From PHAA01 sp034678805 (GTDB taxonomy: Bacteria; Bacillota; Syntrophomonadia; Syntrophomonadales; Syntrophomonadaceae), in NCBI GenBank assembly GCA_034678805.1, contig JAXDBN010000259.1, positions 1-23,208 on the forward strand: a DNA stretch of 23,208 nt. The letters are read 5' to 3'. Numbering within the stretch: the first letter of the stretch is position 1; each line of letters opens with the position of its first letter. Shown here one piece after another: positions 1 to 7,292 of this stretch. The notes beneath the pieces were generated by a model that saw only the letters and a program-made list of their open reading frames with translations, did not search any database and was not told where the DNA came from. The translations under genes and the position numbers were made by a program.

Positions 1-1003
1 TTCCTCGCGAGGAATACTGGGAAGGCATGGCCACCCCCAGGACGTTTTCTTTACCCAAAGCGGCTGCTGCCAGGCATGCCGTCAAAGCGGAGTCTATGCC
101 GCCCGATAAACCTATAATAGCCCGGGAAAAACCGCATTTACCCAGGTAATCTTTAACCCCCAGGACCAGAGCCTGGTACAGTTCAGCCATTTCATCCTGG
201 GTTTTGCAGACGTTGGCACCGCCCTCCTGGTCGGTCTCGATCACCCGGATATCTTCTCTGAATGCAGCCAGCACCTCTATGATCTCTCCATCCTTGTCGA
301 CCAGCATACTCTGCCCATCAAAGATCAGCTCGTCATTGGCGCCGACTTGATTGAGATAGATTACCGGCACTCCATTATTCCTGGCGTGTTTACTCATAAG
401 ACGGCATCTTATCTCTTCCTTATTCAAGAAATAAGGTGATGCCGAGATATTAACCAGCAGATCCATCCCTTCCCGGGCCAGTTCAGCTACCGGATCAAAA
501 TCATAGAGAACTGCCCCTTTCCACAGTTCACTTTCATTCCAGATATCCTCACACACGGTCAGACCCAAACGCAGCCCTTTATAGGCCACGATCCTGGCTC
601 GCTTGCCGGCATCGAAATAGCGGCTTTCATCAAACACATCATAGGTAGGCAGCAGGCATTTATGGTGGGCAGCCAGGATTTCTCCCTCGGCAATCAACAG
701 AGCGGAATTGTGCAGACCATGACCCATGCGTTTGCCGGTAGGCAGAGGAGCACCAAATATAATGCCGGTTCCGGGATAATTTTTAGATAATTCAACCAGG
801 CTTTGAATAGCCTGGCCGACCCGTTCCATAAAAGCAGGCCATTCCAGGAGGTCTCGCGGTGGATAGCCAACCAAAAACAACTCGGGGAAAATAACCAGGT
901 CCAACTGCTGAGTATAACAGTCGGCCCACAATTCCTCCATTCGGCCTAAATTACCCTTGATATCCCCAACTACTGGATTCAATTGTGCCATGGCTATTTT
1001 CAT
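1..1003 (-). CDS. nadE: Glutamine-dependent NAD+ synthetase, N-terminal 334 residues (partial)
   Basis: Makes NAD+ from deamido-NAD+ with ATP, using ammonia released from glutamine by its own N-terminal nitrilase-fold domain. I translated 334 residues from the ATG at 1003; the gene continues past the left edge. The glutaminase triad is visible as E41 (FPELFLVGYPPRD), K115 (HHKCLLPTYDVFDE) and C151 (GLTVCEDIWN). The synthetase domain begins near 285 and carries the PP-loop SGGIDS at 300-305, followed by AMPSQYSSRG, as in this family. A GGAGGG ribosome site lies about 8 nt before the start. The gene follows aroK by 43 nt and appears to be the downstream end of the galT-aro unit within this window. 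The domain order identifies the glutamine-hydrolysing type rather than the short ammonia-dependent NadE. Confidence 0.96.
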   Translation of the reverse strand, partial: MKIAMAQLNPVVGDIKGNLGRMEELWADCYTQQLDLVIFPELFLVGYPPRDLLEWPAFMERVGQAIQSLVELSKNYPGTGIIFGAPLPTGKRMGHGLHNSALLIAEGEILAAHHKCLLPTYDVFDESRYFDAGKRARIVAYKGLRLGLTVCEDIWNESELWKGAVLYDFDPVAELAREGMDLLVNISASPYFLNKEEIRCRLMSKHARNNGVPVIYLNQVGANDELIFDGQSMLVDKDGEIIEVLAAFREDIRVIETDQEGGANVCKTQDEMAELYQALVLGVKDYLGKCGFSRAIIGLSGGIDSALTACLAAAALGKENVLGVAMPSQYSSRG

Positions 1004-1046
1004 TCTGCTATCCCTCCAGATTTATGTTGCTTGCCTACCTGTCTCA

Positions 1047-1571
1047 TTAATCCAGCCACCCCTTGTCACGCAGGTTCTGCATAATTTCATCGGCCACCTC
1101 AGCCATATTTTTATTGCTGGTTGATACGCGTATGTCAGCACATGCGTAGAAGGGTTCCCTTTGCTTCAGAAACTCTTCTATATCAGTTATGCTTATATCC
1201 TTTTTCAACAGGGGCCGGCTTCCCTTTTTACGGCTAACCCGGGCATAAATATCCGCCGGTTGAGCATCCAGGCATACTAACACCCCGTTTTCCTTCAATG
1301 CCGAAACATTCTCGGCCAGAAGCACCGTACCCCCGCCGGTGGATATCACCAGATCCGACTTACTGCCCAACTTCCCCGCCATCAGGGCCTCTTCAGAACG
1401 AAACCTGATCTCCCCGTAAGTTTTGAATATATCCGGAATAGACATACCGGTTAGAGTCTCTATCTCCCGGTCCATATCGACAAAGGTCCGCTTCAGTTTA
1501 TCGGCGAGGCGATTGCCTATGGTTGTTTTACCGGTCCCCATAAATCCTATCAGTACTATATTTTTTGCCAT
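1047..1571 (-). CDS. aroK: Shikimate kinase
   Basis: Phosphorylates shikimate to shikimate-3-phosphate with ATP (fifth step to chorismate). Counting from the ATG at 1571 (174 residues, normal family length), the Walker A loop GFMGTGKT is at 9-16, the DMD pair at 32-34 (the second Asp contacts shikimate in the family), the substrate arginine R58 in FRSEE, the GGG loop at 79-81 and the lid arginine R119 in GSRPLL. A TTG two codons upstream (1577) is also open, but the AAAGG site 7 nt before the ATG favours 1571. The start lies inside the 3' end of aroC (16 nt overlap), so translational coupling is likely. Confidence 0.96.
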   Translation of the reverse strand: MAKNIVLIGFMGTGKTTIGNRLADKLKRTFVDMDREIETLTGMSIPDIFKTYGEIRFRSEEALMAGKLGSKSDLVISTGGGTVLLAENVSALKENGVLVCLDAQPADIYARVSRKKGSRPLLKKDISITDIEEFLKQREPFYACADIRVSTSNKNMAEVADEIMQNLRDKGWLD

Positions 1572-2743
1572 TTCCAAACCTTTCGCAAGTACTCACCATA
1601 GCCGGCATAGTTGTCTTGGATTTGCCCTAGAAAATCACCGCCGACCTTATCCAAAAACGCTTGGGCCAGGCCGTAAGCCATCATAGCTTCTCCGACCACG
1701 CTGGCCGCTGGTACCGCACAGATATCGGATCGTTCAATATCCGCCTTCTCTTCCAGCCATTTTTCAGTATTAACGCTTAGCAATGGTTTGTATAGAGTCG
1801 GGATAGGCTTCATGTAAGCACGGGCCCAGATTATTTCACCGTTGCTCATGCCCCCTTCAATCCCCCCGGCATGATTACTGAGGCGAAACAGACCTTTATC
1901 GGGCTGATAATGGATCTCGTCATGGACCTCCGAACCCGGGGAAGCGGCATTGCGTATCCCGTCGCCAATTTCGACCGCCTTGATGGCGGGAATGGTCATC
2001 AATAGCCCGCTTAACCTGGCATCCAGCCTATTCTCCCAACAAGTATAGGTACCGATCCCGGGCGGCACACCCAGGACGCCCACCTCAAAACTGCCCCCCA
2101 AAGATTCTCCCGCTTGACGGGCCGCGTCAATGGCTGCAATCATCTGCTCTTCCGCGCTTTTGTCTGCACATCGCACCGGCGACAGCTCGATGGCTGCCTC
2201 GAAACCGGTCAGGTTATCAAAATGGACCGCTTGCGGCTGGGCTTTTACGGCCCCGATCGACAGCACCTGGCTATATATCTTCATGTTGAAACATTCCAGC
2301 AGCTTGCGGAAAACGGCCCCGGCGGCTACCCGTGATGCGGTCTCGCGGGCGCTGGCCCTTTCCAGGATATCACGCATATCACTATGGTTATATTTCATGG
2401 CTCCGGCCAGGTCAGCATGACCCGGGCGCGGTCTTCTTACCGCTTTTTCCCTTGCCCCGGCTGAGAATTCGGCGGCCATGATGTCCTGCCAATTCTCCCA
2501 ATCCTTGTTCTTTATAATCAGTGCCACCGGACTGCCAGTGGTATAACCGGCCCGGATTCCCGCCAATATCTCCGCCTGGTCGGATTCGATGGCCATGCGT
2601 CCCCCGCGCCCGTGCCCTTTCTGCCGGCGCCTTAGCTGCTGGTTTATTTCCTCAGCACTTATGGGCAGACCAGATGGCAGCCCTTCGATAATTACGACCA
2701 GTTCCTTGCCATGTGATTCGCCGGCGGTAGAATACTTGAGCAT
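1556..2743 (-). CDS. aroC: Chorismate synthase
   Basis: Converts 5-enolpyruvylshikimate-3-phosphate to chorismate, the last common step of aromatic biosynthesis, using reduced FMN. The 395-residue product is full length. Family signatures are the N-terminal AGESHG, the basic stretch GHGRGGRMAIESD, and RPRPGHADLAGAMKY followed by RASARETASRVAAGAV. The ATG at 2743 is preceded by AGGGGG about 5 nt upstream, a site that overlaps the stop of the upstream UPF0316 gene. No separate flavin reductase domain is present, so the enzyme is of the monofunctional bacterial type. It lies between UPF0316 and aroK in one unit. Confidence 0.97.
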   Translation of the reverse strand: MLKYSTAGESHGKELVVIIEGLPSGLPISAEEINQQLRRRQKGHGRGGRMAIESDQAEILAGIRAGYTTGSPVALIIKNKDWENWQDIMAAEFSAGAREKAVRRPRPGHADLAGAMKYNHSDMRDILERASARETASRVAAGAVFRKLLECFNMKIYSQVLSIGAVKAQPQAVHFDNLTGFEAAIELSPVRCADKSAEEQMIAAIDAARQAGESLGGSFEVGVLGVPPGIGTYTCWENRLDARLSGLLMTIPAIKAVEIGDGIRNAASPGSEVHDEIHYQPDKGLFRLSNHAGGIEGGMSNGEIIWARAYMKPIPTLYKPLLSVNTEKWLEEKADIERSDICAVPAASVVGEAMMAYGLAQAFLDKVGGDFLGQIQDNYAGYGEYLRKVWKWQKI

Positions 2744-2752
2744 AAAAACCCC

Positions 2753-3259
2753 CTATTTCTTCAAAATATATCCGCCCCGGAAGTGTTTCGGTTCCATAAA
2801 TACTGCAAATGCGCCCGGATCCCGCTCGGTAATATAAGCGGTAACCTGGCGGGCCAGCTGTCTTTTCAGGACCATGCTCAAAACCATTTTATGGCCCTGC
2901 CTGCCTTCGGCTTCCCATGTGGTCACGGGGTAGCCTTCTTCACGGAGTTCATCCACAATATGGCTGTGCTCCCGGTCGATAATAACCTGGACCCCCCGGT
3001 AGCCCAGGGCCAGCCGATCCTCGATAACGCTTCCCACGATTACACCCAGGGAAAATCCCACACAAAATACGGTAAGTTTGATCGGATCATTCAAAGCTCC
3101 CACCACCATACCAAGTGCAACCGTATATACCATGATCTCGACAAAACCAATTATGGCCGCGGGCCATTTATCACCCCTGACTATGAGTATCATGCGGATA
3201 GTGCCCAGCGACACATCGGTAATGCGGGCCAGGAAAATGAACAACAGCTGCAATAACAT
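2753..3259 (-). CDS. UPF0316 / DUF2179 membrane protein
   Basis: A 168-residue protein with a hydrophobic N-terminal half that forms about three membrane segments (roughly 1-20, 33-55 and 60-80). After it comes a soluble C-terminal domain (about 85-168) of the DUF2179 type, with the pattern RGVQVIIDREH and later GHKMVLSMVLKR. Length and layout match the UPF0316 family, whose function is not established. The start at 3259 has a strong AAAGGAGG site. It sits 19 nt after the pseudopilin and 9 nt before aroC, so it is co-transcribed with the shikimate genes; nothing in the sequence links it chemically to that pathway. Confidence 0.85.
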   Translation of the reverse strand: MLLQLLFIFLARITDVSLGTIRMILIVRGDKWPAAIIGFVEIMVYTVALGMVVGALNDPIKLTVFCVGFSLGVIVGSVIEDRLALGYRGVQVIIDREHSHIVDELREEGYPVTTWEAEGRQGHKMVLSMVLKRQLARQVTAYITERDPGAFAVFMEPKHFRGGYILKK

Positions 3260-3278
3260 CCTAGATCCTCCTTTGCGG

Positions 3279-3734
3279 TTAGGTTTGCGGCGGAGTATCC
3301 GATACCCTGACCCTGCCGGCCACTGGATTTACGATGATGTATATGAGATTATTGCCATTGGTCAAGGTCACCGTTCCGCCCGATCCCGGCGCTCCGGTTG
3401 GCGAAAAGGAACAAGCCGGAAGACCATTGAACCGGGTAGTAAAAGAAGTCAGTCCTACAAATCTGATCCCAGATTTCAGGTAAACATAAGATTGTCCGTT
3501 AATTTTGTACTTGGCATTGGCCGGGTAAAACACCACCGTAGTGGTTTGCCCGGTGGTAATGGCTTGCTGGCGTGCTATACGCAAAACATCGGCCATCTGC
3601 CGGGCATCAGTGTTTAGTTTGGTGTCATCCAGCGTTCCCGCCAGGGATGGATAGGCTATGGCGCTCACTAATACCATTATTGCCATTACCACTGTTATTT
3701 CTACCAGGGTAAAACCCCTATTTTTGCAGACTAT
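3279..3734 (-). CDS. Orphan GspH/FimT-like type IV pseudopilin, probable ATA start
   Basis: A pilin-like secreted or surface protein with a class III prepilin leader, KNR followed by GFTLVEI, then a hydrophobic helix (TVVMAIMVLVSAIAYPSLAG). Prepilin peptidase would cut after the Gly, leaving Phe +1 and the conserved Glu +5. The C-terminal half has a GspH/FimT-like beta domain ending in NPVAGRVRVSD. The nearest usual start (GTG at 3692) falls inside the helix and would remove the leader. Upstream, the frame is open only to a TGA at 3750-3752 and holds no ATG, GTG or TTG. An ATA at 3732-3734 gives a leader of M-V-C-K-N-R-G and lies 9 nt after a Shine-Dalgarno-like AGAAG; I chose it, giving 151 residues. 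It overlaps aroE by 17 nt. No pilus assembly gene (pilB, pilC, pilD) is in the window. Confidence 0.75.
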   Translation of the reverse strand: MVCKNRGFTLVEITVVMAIMVLVSAIAYPSLAGTLDDTKLNTDARQMADVLRIARQQAITTGQTTTVVFYPANAKYKINGQSYVYLKSGIRFVGLTSFTTRFNGLPACSFSPTGAPGSGGTVTLTNGNNLIYIIVNPVAGRVRVSDTPPQT

Positions 3735-4575
3735 TGTTGATCACTTCTTTCATAAAGGCCAAAGGCGGCTCAACCCCGGTAAGTATTTTAAGCGTCAGCG
3801 CCCCCTGGTGAACCAGCATGGATGCCCCGTTGATGGTTTTAAGATTATCAGCCTCAGCCAGGGACAGGAATCTGGTTTTAGGAGGATTATAGATCAAATC
3901 ATAGACCACCGTGTCCGGTTTTATGTTTTGGAATGATTGCACCGGTGTCTGGTCAAGGTGCGGGTGCATCCCTACCGGACTGCAGTTGACTATAAGGCTG
4001 GCTTCAAAACCAACCCGGTCAAATTCCGCTTCGCTCATGGCATATCCACTGGCCTGACCCAAACCTAACCGGTTGATGAACCTAGCCAGATTTTGAGCCC
4101 GCTGCTCAGCAATATCCAATATGTCTAAATGACCAGCCCCGGCCATGATCAGTTCATAGGTCACCGACTGGGCCGCGCCACCGGCTCCGATGACGGCTAC
4201 CCGCCTTAAATCGTTGACCCCTTCTTCCTGTAAACTGGCCATAAAACCCTTGCCATCGGTATTATATCCCACCAGGCGGCCATCGATATTTTTAATCAAA
4301 TTAACCGCGTGACAGGCAGCCGCTTCCGGGGATATCTCATCTAAGTACGGAATTACATCCTGTTTGAAGGGGATGGTGACATTCACCCCGGTAAAGTTCA
4401 AAGCCCGCAGCCCCATGACAGCTTCCGGCAGACTTTGAGGCTTGACCTCTATCGGCAGATAGATCCCGTTTAATCCCATCTTGTCCAAGGTCAGATTATG
4501 CATTACCGGTGATAAACTGTGCCCGAGCGGATTGCCGATAAGGCCCATTATCATGGTAGACTTGTCAATTACCAC
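3718..4575 (-). CDS. aroE: Shikimate dehydrogenase (NADP+)
   Basis: Reduces 3-dehydroshikimate to shikimate. The 285-residue product shows the substrate domain GNPLGHSLSPVMHN near 14-27, NVTIPFK ending at the catalytic K71, the NTDG motif with D107, and the nucleotide-binding loop GAGGAA near 130-135. C-terminally there are NCSPVGMHP, VYDLIYNP and the GASMLVHQGA motif. Translation starts at GTG 4575, whose G is also the last base of the upstream yqeG stop (TAGTG), with GGAG about 9 nt before it: a clear stop-start coupling. The 3' end overlaps the pseudopilin. YqeG and AroE are also near neighbours in Bacillus. Confidence 0.96.
   Translation of the reverse strand: MVIDKSTMIMGLIGNPLGHSLSPVMHNLTLDKMGLNGIYLPIEVKPQSLPEAVMGLRALNFTGVNVTIPFKQDVIPYLDEISPEAAACHAVNLIKNIDGRLVGYNTDGKGFMASLQEEGVNDLRRVAVIGAGGAAQSVTYELIMAGAGHLDILDIAEQRAQNLARFINRLGLGQASGYAMSEAEFDRVGFEASLIVNCSPVGMHPHLDQTPVQSFQNIKPDTVVYDLIYNPPKTRFLSLAEADNLKTINGASMLVHQGALTLKILTGVEPPLAFMKEVINNSLQK
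3739..3748 (-). promoter_or_regulatory. Ribosome-binding site that decides the pseudopilin start
   Basis: On the minus strand the sequence AGAAGTGATC matches 8 of 10 bases of GGAGGTGATC, the complement of the 16S rRNA 3' end. It lies inside aroE and ends four bases before the ATA at 3734. There is no usual start codon at the right distance, so this site supports initiation at ATA. Confidence 0.5.
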
Positions 4576-5093
4576 TACTGCTCACTCCCTTGCCCGGGGA
4601 CCCGCTTGAATAGCAAATGCAGGACGAAAATTTCCAAAGTCCGGTTGATCTTGGTGCCAATAAATTCCCGGCGGGCCAAAGGCTTGACCAGGATGGTGAA
4701 AAGGCCTGTCCGGTTGCCGCCCAGTATGTCCGTGAATATCTGATCTCCCACCACCGCAGTCTGATCAGCCCTGACGCCCATGATTTCCACAGCACGGCGA
4801 AAGGCCCCGCGGCGGGGCTTGGCGGCCCGGTGTATGAAAGGTATGTCCAGACGGTCGGCGACCAGCCTGATTCTCTCCGCACCATTGTTGGATAATATGC
4901 AGGCCTTGAAACCTTCAGCTTTTATCATCCGGAACCAGTCCTCTACCTCCAGCCTCAGGTCGCTGCTGTTCCACTCGGTTATGGTATTGTCCAGGTCCAC
5001 TATGAAGGCCGATATATTCTGTTCTTTAAGCTTATCCAACGGGATATCCAGCAATGAATCCACGTAATAACGCGGGTAGAGCAATTCAAACAT
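4575..5093 (-). CDS. yqeG: YqeG-family HAD-superfamily (subclass IIIA) phosphatase
   Basis: A 172-residue haloacid-dehalogenase-fold phosphatase. All four HAD motifs are visible: motif I VDLDNT with the nucleophile pair D33/D35, motif II LSNNG near 69, motif III lysine in KPRRGAFRRA, and motif IV VVGDQIFTDILGGNRTG. Length and motif spacing fit YqeG, a family common in Bacillota and usually found beside yqeH and aroE; its physiological substrate is not settled. It is 11 nt downstream of galT and shares one base with the aroE start, so it belongs to the same transcript. No yqeH GTPase gene is present here. Confidence 0.9.
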   Translation of the reverse strand: MFELLYPRYYVDSLLDIPLDKLKEQNISAFIVDLDNTITEWNSSDLRLEVEDWFRMIKAEGFKACILSNNGAERIRLVADRLDIPFIHRAAKPRRGAFRRAVEIMGVRADQTAVVGDQIFTDILGGNRTGLFTILVKPLARREFIGTKINRTLEIFVLHLLFKRVPGQGSEQ

Positions 5094-5104
5094 TAAGAAC
5101 CCCT

Positions 5105-6112
5105 TTAAATATAATCTGATATATGCTCTTTAAATAGAGCGGCAGCCAATTCAGGGGCCACCGGATTGGTATATATGCCGGTGGCGATGTCTACCCCGGT
5201 AGTAACCAATAAACGCGGGGTTATTTCCAGGTACCAATGAAAGCCTGGTTGGTAAGCAGTGTTAACCGGGGAGGTATTAATAACGAAGTTATAGGCCGGA
5301 TCCTGTATAACATCGATTATCATCCGCAAATAAGATCCACAAAAAGCAGCCAGCTCATCGATTTCCTCTTCTCTGATATCACCGAAATGCTCAGTATGCC
5401 GTTTGGGGATGATCCAGCTCTCATAGGCAAAACGCGAGGCATAGGGACAAACTGCCATAAAATGGCTGGTTTCAAAAACCACCCGCACATCCGTTTCCTT
5501 CTCCTGCTCCAGGATGGCGCATATCAGGCATTTGTGGTGTCTCTGAAAATAATCTATCCCGCCGATGTTGCAGCGCGGCACAAAAGGCAAGCCCATCAAT
5601 TGGCTATGGCTGTGCTCCAGGGAAGCCCCGGCAAAAATCCCGCGGTTTTTATAGATCTGGATATACTTTATCCTTTCATCACTTGATAAATCCAGGTAGC
5701 GGGTTTTCAGAACCCGGACTATCTGGGCTATTTTGGCGGAACTGAAATTATGCAGGTCAATCCCGTGCTGGGGGGTTTCAATTATGACCTCCTGCCGGCC
5801 TAAACCGTTCAAGTTGCTGTAAATGCCGCTGCGCTTCTTTTCCAGCTCACCCTCGAGTTTAAACACTGCGAATTTATTCTGCACCACCCTGATTGACCAT
5901 CCCGGTGCATTGGGTGCTGTTCCTTCTTCACGCACGGCCAATATTTCCGGAGGCGTAGTGTCCTCATGGCCTTCACAGAAGGGACAGAAGATCTGATTGC
6001 CAATGGTGTCAATGCCTCTCCTTTTAATCGGAAAGTTCTGCGGTTTTAAAGCCGACTCGGGGGCTATTGCCACCCAGTTATTTTTCAGCAGATCCCTTCT
6101 TATTTCCGCCAT
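5105..6112 (-). CDS. galT: Galactose-1-phosphate uridylyltransferase (GalT family)
   Basis: HIT-superfamily nucleotidyltransferase that in the Leloir pathway swaps UMP between UDP-glucose and galactose-1-phosphate. In the 335-residue product the active-site motif is EHSHSQ (166-171), where H169 aligns with the histidine that becomes uridylylated; many GalT proteins have HPHGQ here. Cysteine pairs C43/C46 (FCPFC) and C195/C198 (CLIC) may bind zinc. The C-terminal half has PKRHTEHF and FHWYLEITPR, typical of the second GalT domain. AGGAGG lies 8 nt before the ATG. No galK or galE is nearby, so a related hexose-1-phosphate nucleotidyltransferase activity remains possible. It is the first gene of the leftward unit. 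Confidence 0.88.
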   Translation of the reverse strand: MAEIRRDLLKNNWVAIAPESALKPQNFPIKRRGIDTIGNQIFCPFCEGHEDTTPPEILAVREEGTAPNAPGWSIRVVQNKFAVFKLEGELEKKRSGIYSNLNGLGRQEVIIETPQHGIDLHNFSSAKIAQIVRVLKTRYLDLSSDERIKYIQIYKNRGIFAGASLEHSHSQLMGLPFVPRCNIGGIDYFQRHHKCLICAILEQEKETDVRVVFETSHFMAVCPYASRFAYESWIIPKRHTEHFGDIREEEIDELAAFCGSYLRMIIDVIQDPAYNFVINTSPVNTAYQPGFHWYLEITPRLLVTTGVDIATGIYTNPVAPELAAALFKEHISDYI

Positions 6113-6153
6113 GGGCCAAGCCTCCTAATTCAGCGATGGCATACTTAGAATTA

Positions 6154-6182
6154 ATAATACCCCAAAATCTGTGTCACCTCAA
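6154..6182 (-). promoter_or_regulatory. Predicted sigma-A-type promoter of the galT-yqeG-aro-nadE unit
   Basis: Reading the minus strand, TTGAGG (6182-6177) and TATTAT (6159-6154) are separated by exactly 17 bases. They match the -35 and -10 consensus at 4/6 and 5/6. The site lies about 40 bases before the galT start, just beyond the sigK terminator. Confidence 0.6.
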
Positions 6183-6246
6183 AAATTCTATCTATTAATT
6201 ATATTCTTTTCCGGTATTTTCTTGATGTATTTTCCTGCGCCGCCCG

Positions 6247-6286
6247 AAAAAAATCAAACCCGCCTAAGTCTGGCCAGACTGGCGGG
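6247..6286 (-). terminator. Intrinsic terminator of sigK
   Basis: On the minus strand CCCGCC and GTCTGG pair with CCAGAC and GGCGGG (arms at 6259-6264/6281-6286 and 6268-6273/6274-6279). The two helix parts are separated by a small asymmetric bulge. A T-rich run follows, including seven T at 6247-6253. It lies 65 bases past the sigK stop and insulates it from the galT promoter. Confidence 0.75.
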
Positions 6287-6350
6287 ACATCGATTACTAA
6301 TACCCATACGATTTGGATGAAGGCTATTGATCCGCAGTCATTTTTATGAC

Positions 6351-7058
6351 TTACGCTTTACTGGCCTCCAAGCCTATCTCTCTAATCAGCTTGTTAAGTG
6401 CCCGTTTTTCAATTCTTGATACATAAGACCGGGAAATACCTAGCTTACGTGCTATATCCCGCTGGGTTTCCTTAAGACCATTACAGAGGCCGTAGCGCAT
6501 TTCGACTACCTGGCGCTCCCGGCGGGACAAGGAATCCATTTTGTCTTTAACCTGTTCGCCCTGCATCCGGGCTTCGATAACCTCCATAATTTCACATTCG
6601 GTGGTAAGCACATCCATCAGGGAGATTTCGTTGCCCTCTTTGTCAAAACCGATGGGATCATAGATTGACATCTCCTGGCGGAGTTTCTTGATATTACGCA
6701 GGTGCATAAGAACTTCATTCTCAATACACCGGGCAGAATAGGTGGCCAGTTTGACCCCGCGCTCATGATTGAAGGTTTTAATGGCTTTGATCAAGCCGAT
6801 AGTTCCAATAGAAATAAGATCCTCCATGTCTTCGCCGCTGCTCTCATACTTTTTGACTACGTGAGCCACCAGGCGCAGATTGTGTTCGATTAGAACATTG
6901 CGGGCTTCCATGCTGCCTGCCTGCATTTCATCCAGGCAAGCTCTCTCTTCATCCGCCTCCAATGGCTGGGGAAAGACTTGATTGCTAAGGTATCCGAATA
7001 ACAACAGGGTGCCGTTGACAACCGCAGTTAATGCCAGCGTCCAGAATAGGATGCTCAC
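6351..7058 (-). CDS. sigK: RNA polymerase sporulation sigma factor SigK (pro-SigK)
   Basis: Late mother-cell sigma factor. The 235-residue product begins with a hydrophobic pro-sequence of about 22 residues (SILFWTLALTAVV, then GTLLLFG), followed by YLSNQVFPQPL, which lines up with the start of mature Bacillus SigK. Region 2 has RNVLIEHNLRLVAHVVKKYE and EDLISIGTIGLIKAI; region 4 has the helix-turn-helix ETQRDIARKLGISRSYVSRIEKRAL. The reading frame is intact, so there is no skin-type interruption. It starts at GTG 7058 with GGAGGTGG 7 nt upstream. A sigma-E-like promoter precedes it and an intrinsic terminator follows. The pro-sequence implies activation by an intramembrane protease of the SpoIVFB type; none is encoded in the window. 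Confidence 0.95.
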   Translation of the reverse strand: MSILFWTLALTAVVNGTLLLFGYLSNQVFPQPLEADEERACLDEMQAGSMEARNVLIEHNLRLVAHVVKKYESSGEDMEDLISIGTIGLIKAIKTFNHERGVKLATYSARCIENEVLMHLRNIKKLRQEMSIYDPIGFDKEGNEISLMDVLTTECEIMEVIEARMQGEQVKDKMDSLSRRERQVVEMRYGLCNGLKETQRDIARKLGISRSYVSRIEKRALNKLIREIGLEASKA

Positions 7059-7093
7059 AAAATTACCACCTCCACAAAATTTAAGCGCTCTAT

Positions 7094-7123
7094 ACTATAT
7101 GTCGGGGTAACTCGAAACGTGAC
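7094..7123 (-). promoter_or_regulatory. Sigma-E-like promoter of sigK
   Basis: On the minus strand GTCACGTT (7123-7116) and CATATAGT (7101-7094) are 14 bases apart. I compared them with the sigma-E consensus GTCATATT and CATACAAT from memory; each matches 6 of 8. Transcription of sigK by sigma-E is established in B. subtilis, and the predicted leader would be about 28 nt. Confidence 0.55.
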
Positions 7124-7147
7124 CAACGGAATTATGTAAATAGTGGA

Positions 7148-7171
7148 ATGTAATCATATTTAAAGTTACAT
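7148..7171. repeat. Inverted repeat between sigK and the divergent gene
   Basis: ATGTAA (7148-7153) and TTACAT (7166-7171) form a 6-base inverted repeat with a 12-base spacer. It lies in the centre of the 234-base divergent intergenic region. It could be a regulator-binding site for either gene, but a repeat this short in A/T-rich DNA may be chance. Confidence 0.3.
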
Positions 7172-7292
7172 CTGCTGCTTTTTACAGAGGTGTCTCCCAA
7201 CCAGGCGTATAAATGCTCTCCCTGTGATATGCGGCCGCTTAAGCAGGAAATCGGCTGATCGTGTAGAATTGATGGGGAAAGGAGGGATTAAG

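Noticed and set aside
2783..3256. 157-codon plus-strand frame
   Set aside because: It is antisense to the UPF0316 gene, without ribosome site or recognisable protein features.
3718..3734. Programmed frameshift joining AroE to the pseudopilin
   Set aside because: A +1 shift at AAA-TAG would fuse the frames, but a dehydrogenase joined to a prepilin leader makes no functional sense and the A-run is short; an ATA start is simpler.
6351..7058. Skin-type interruption of sigK
   Set aside because: The reading frame is continuous from pro-sequence to the region 4 helix-turn-helix, and no recombinase gene is present.
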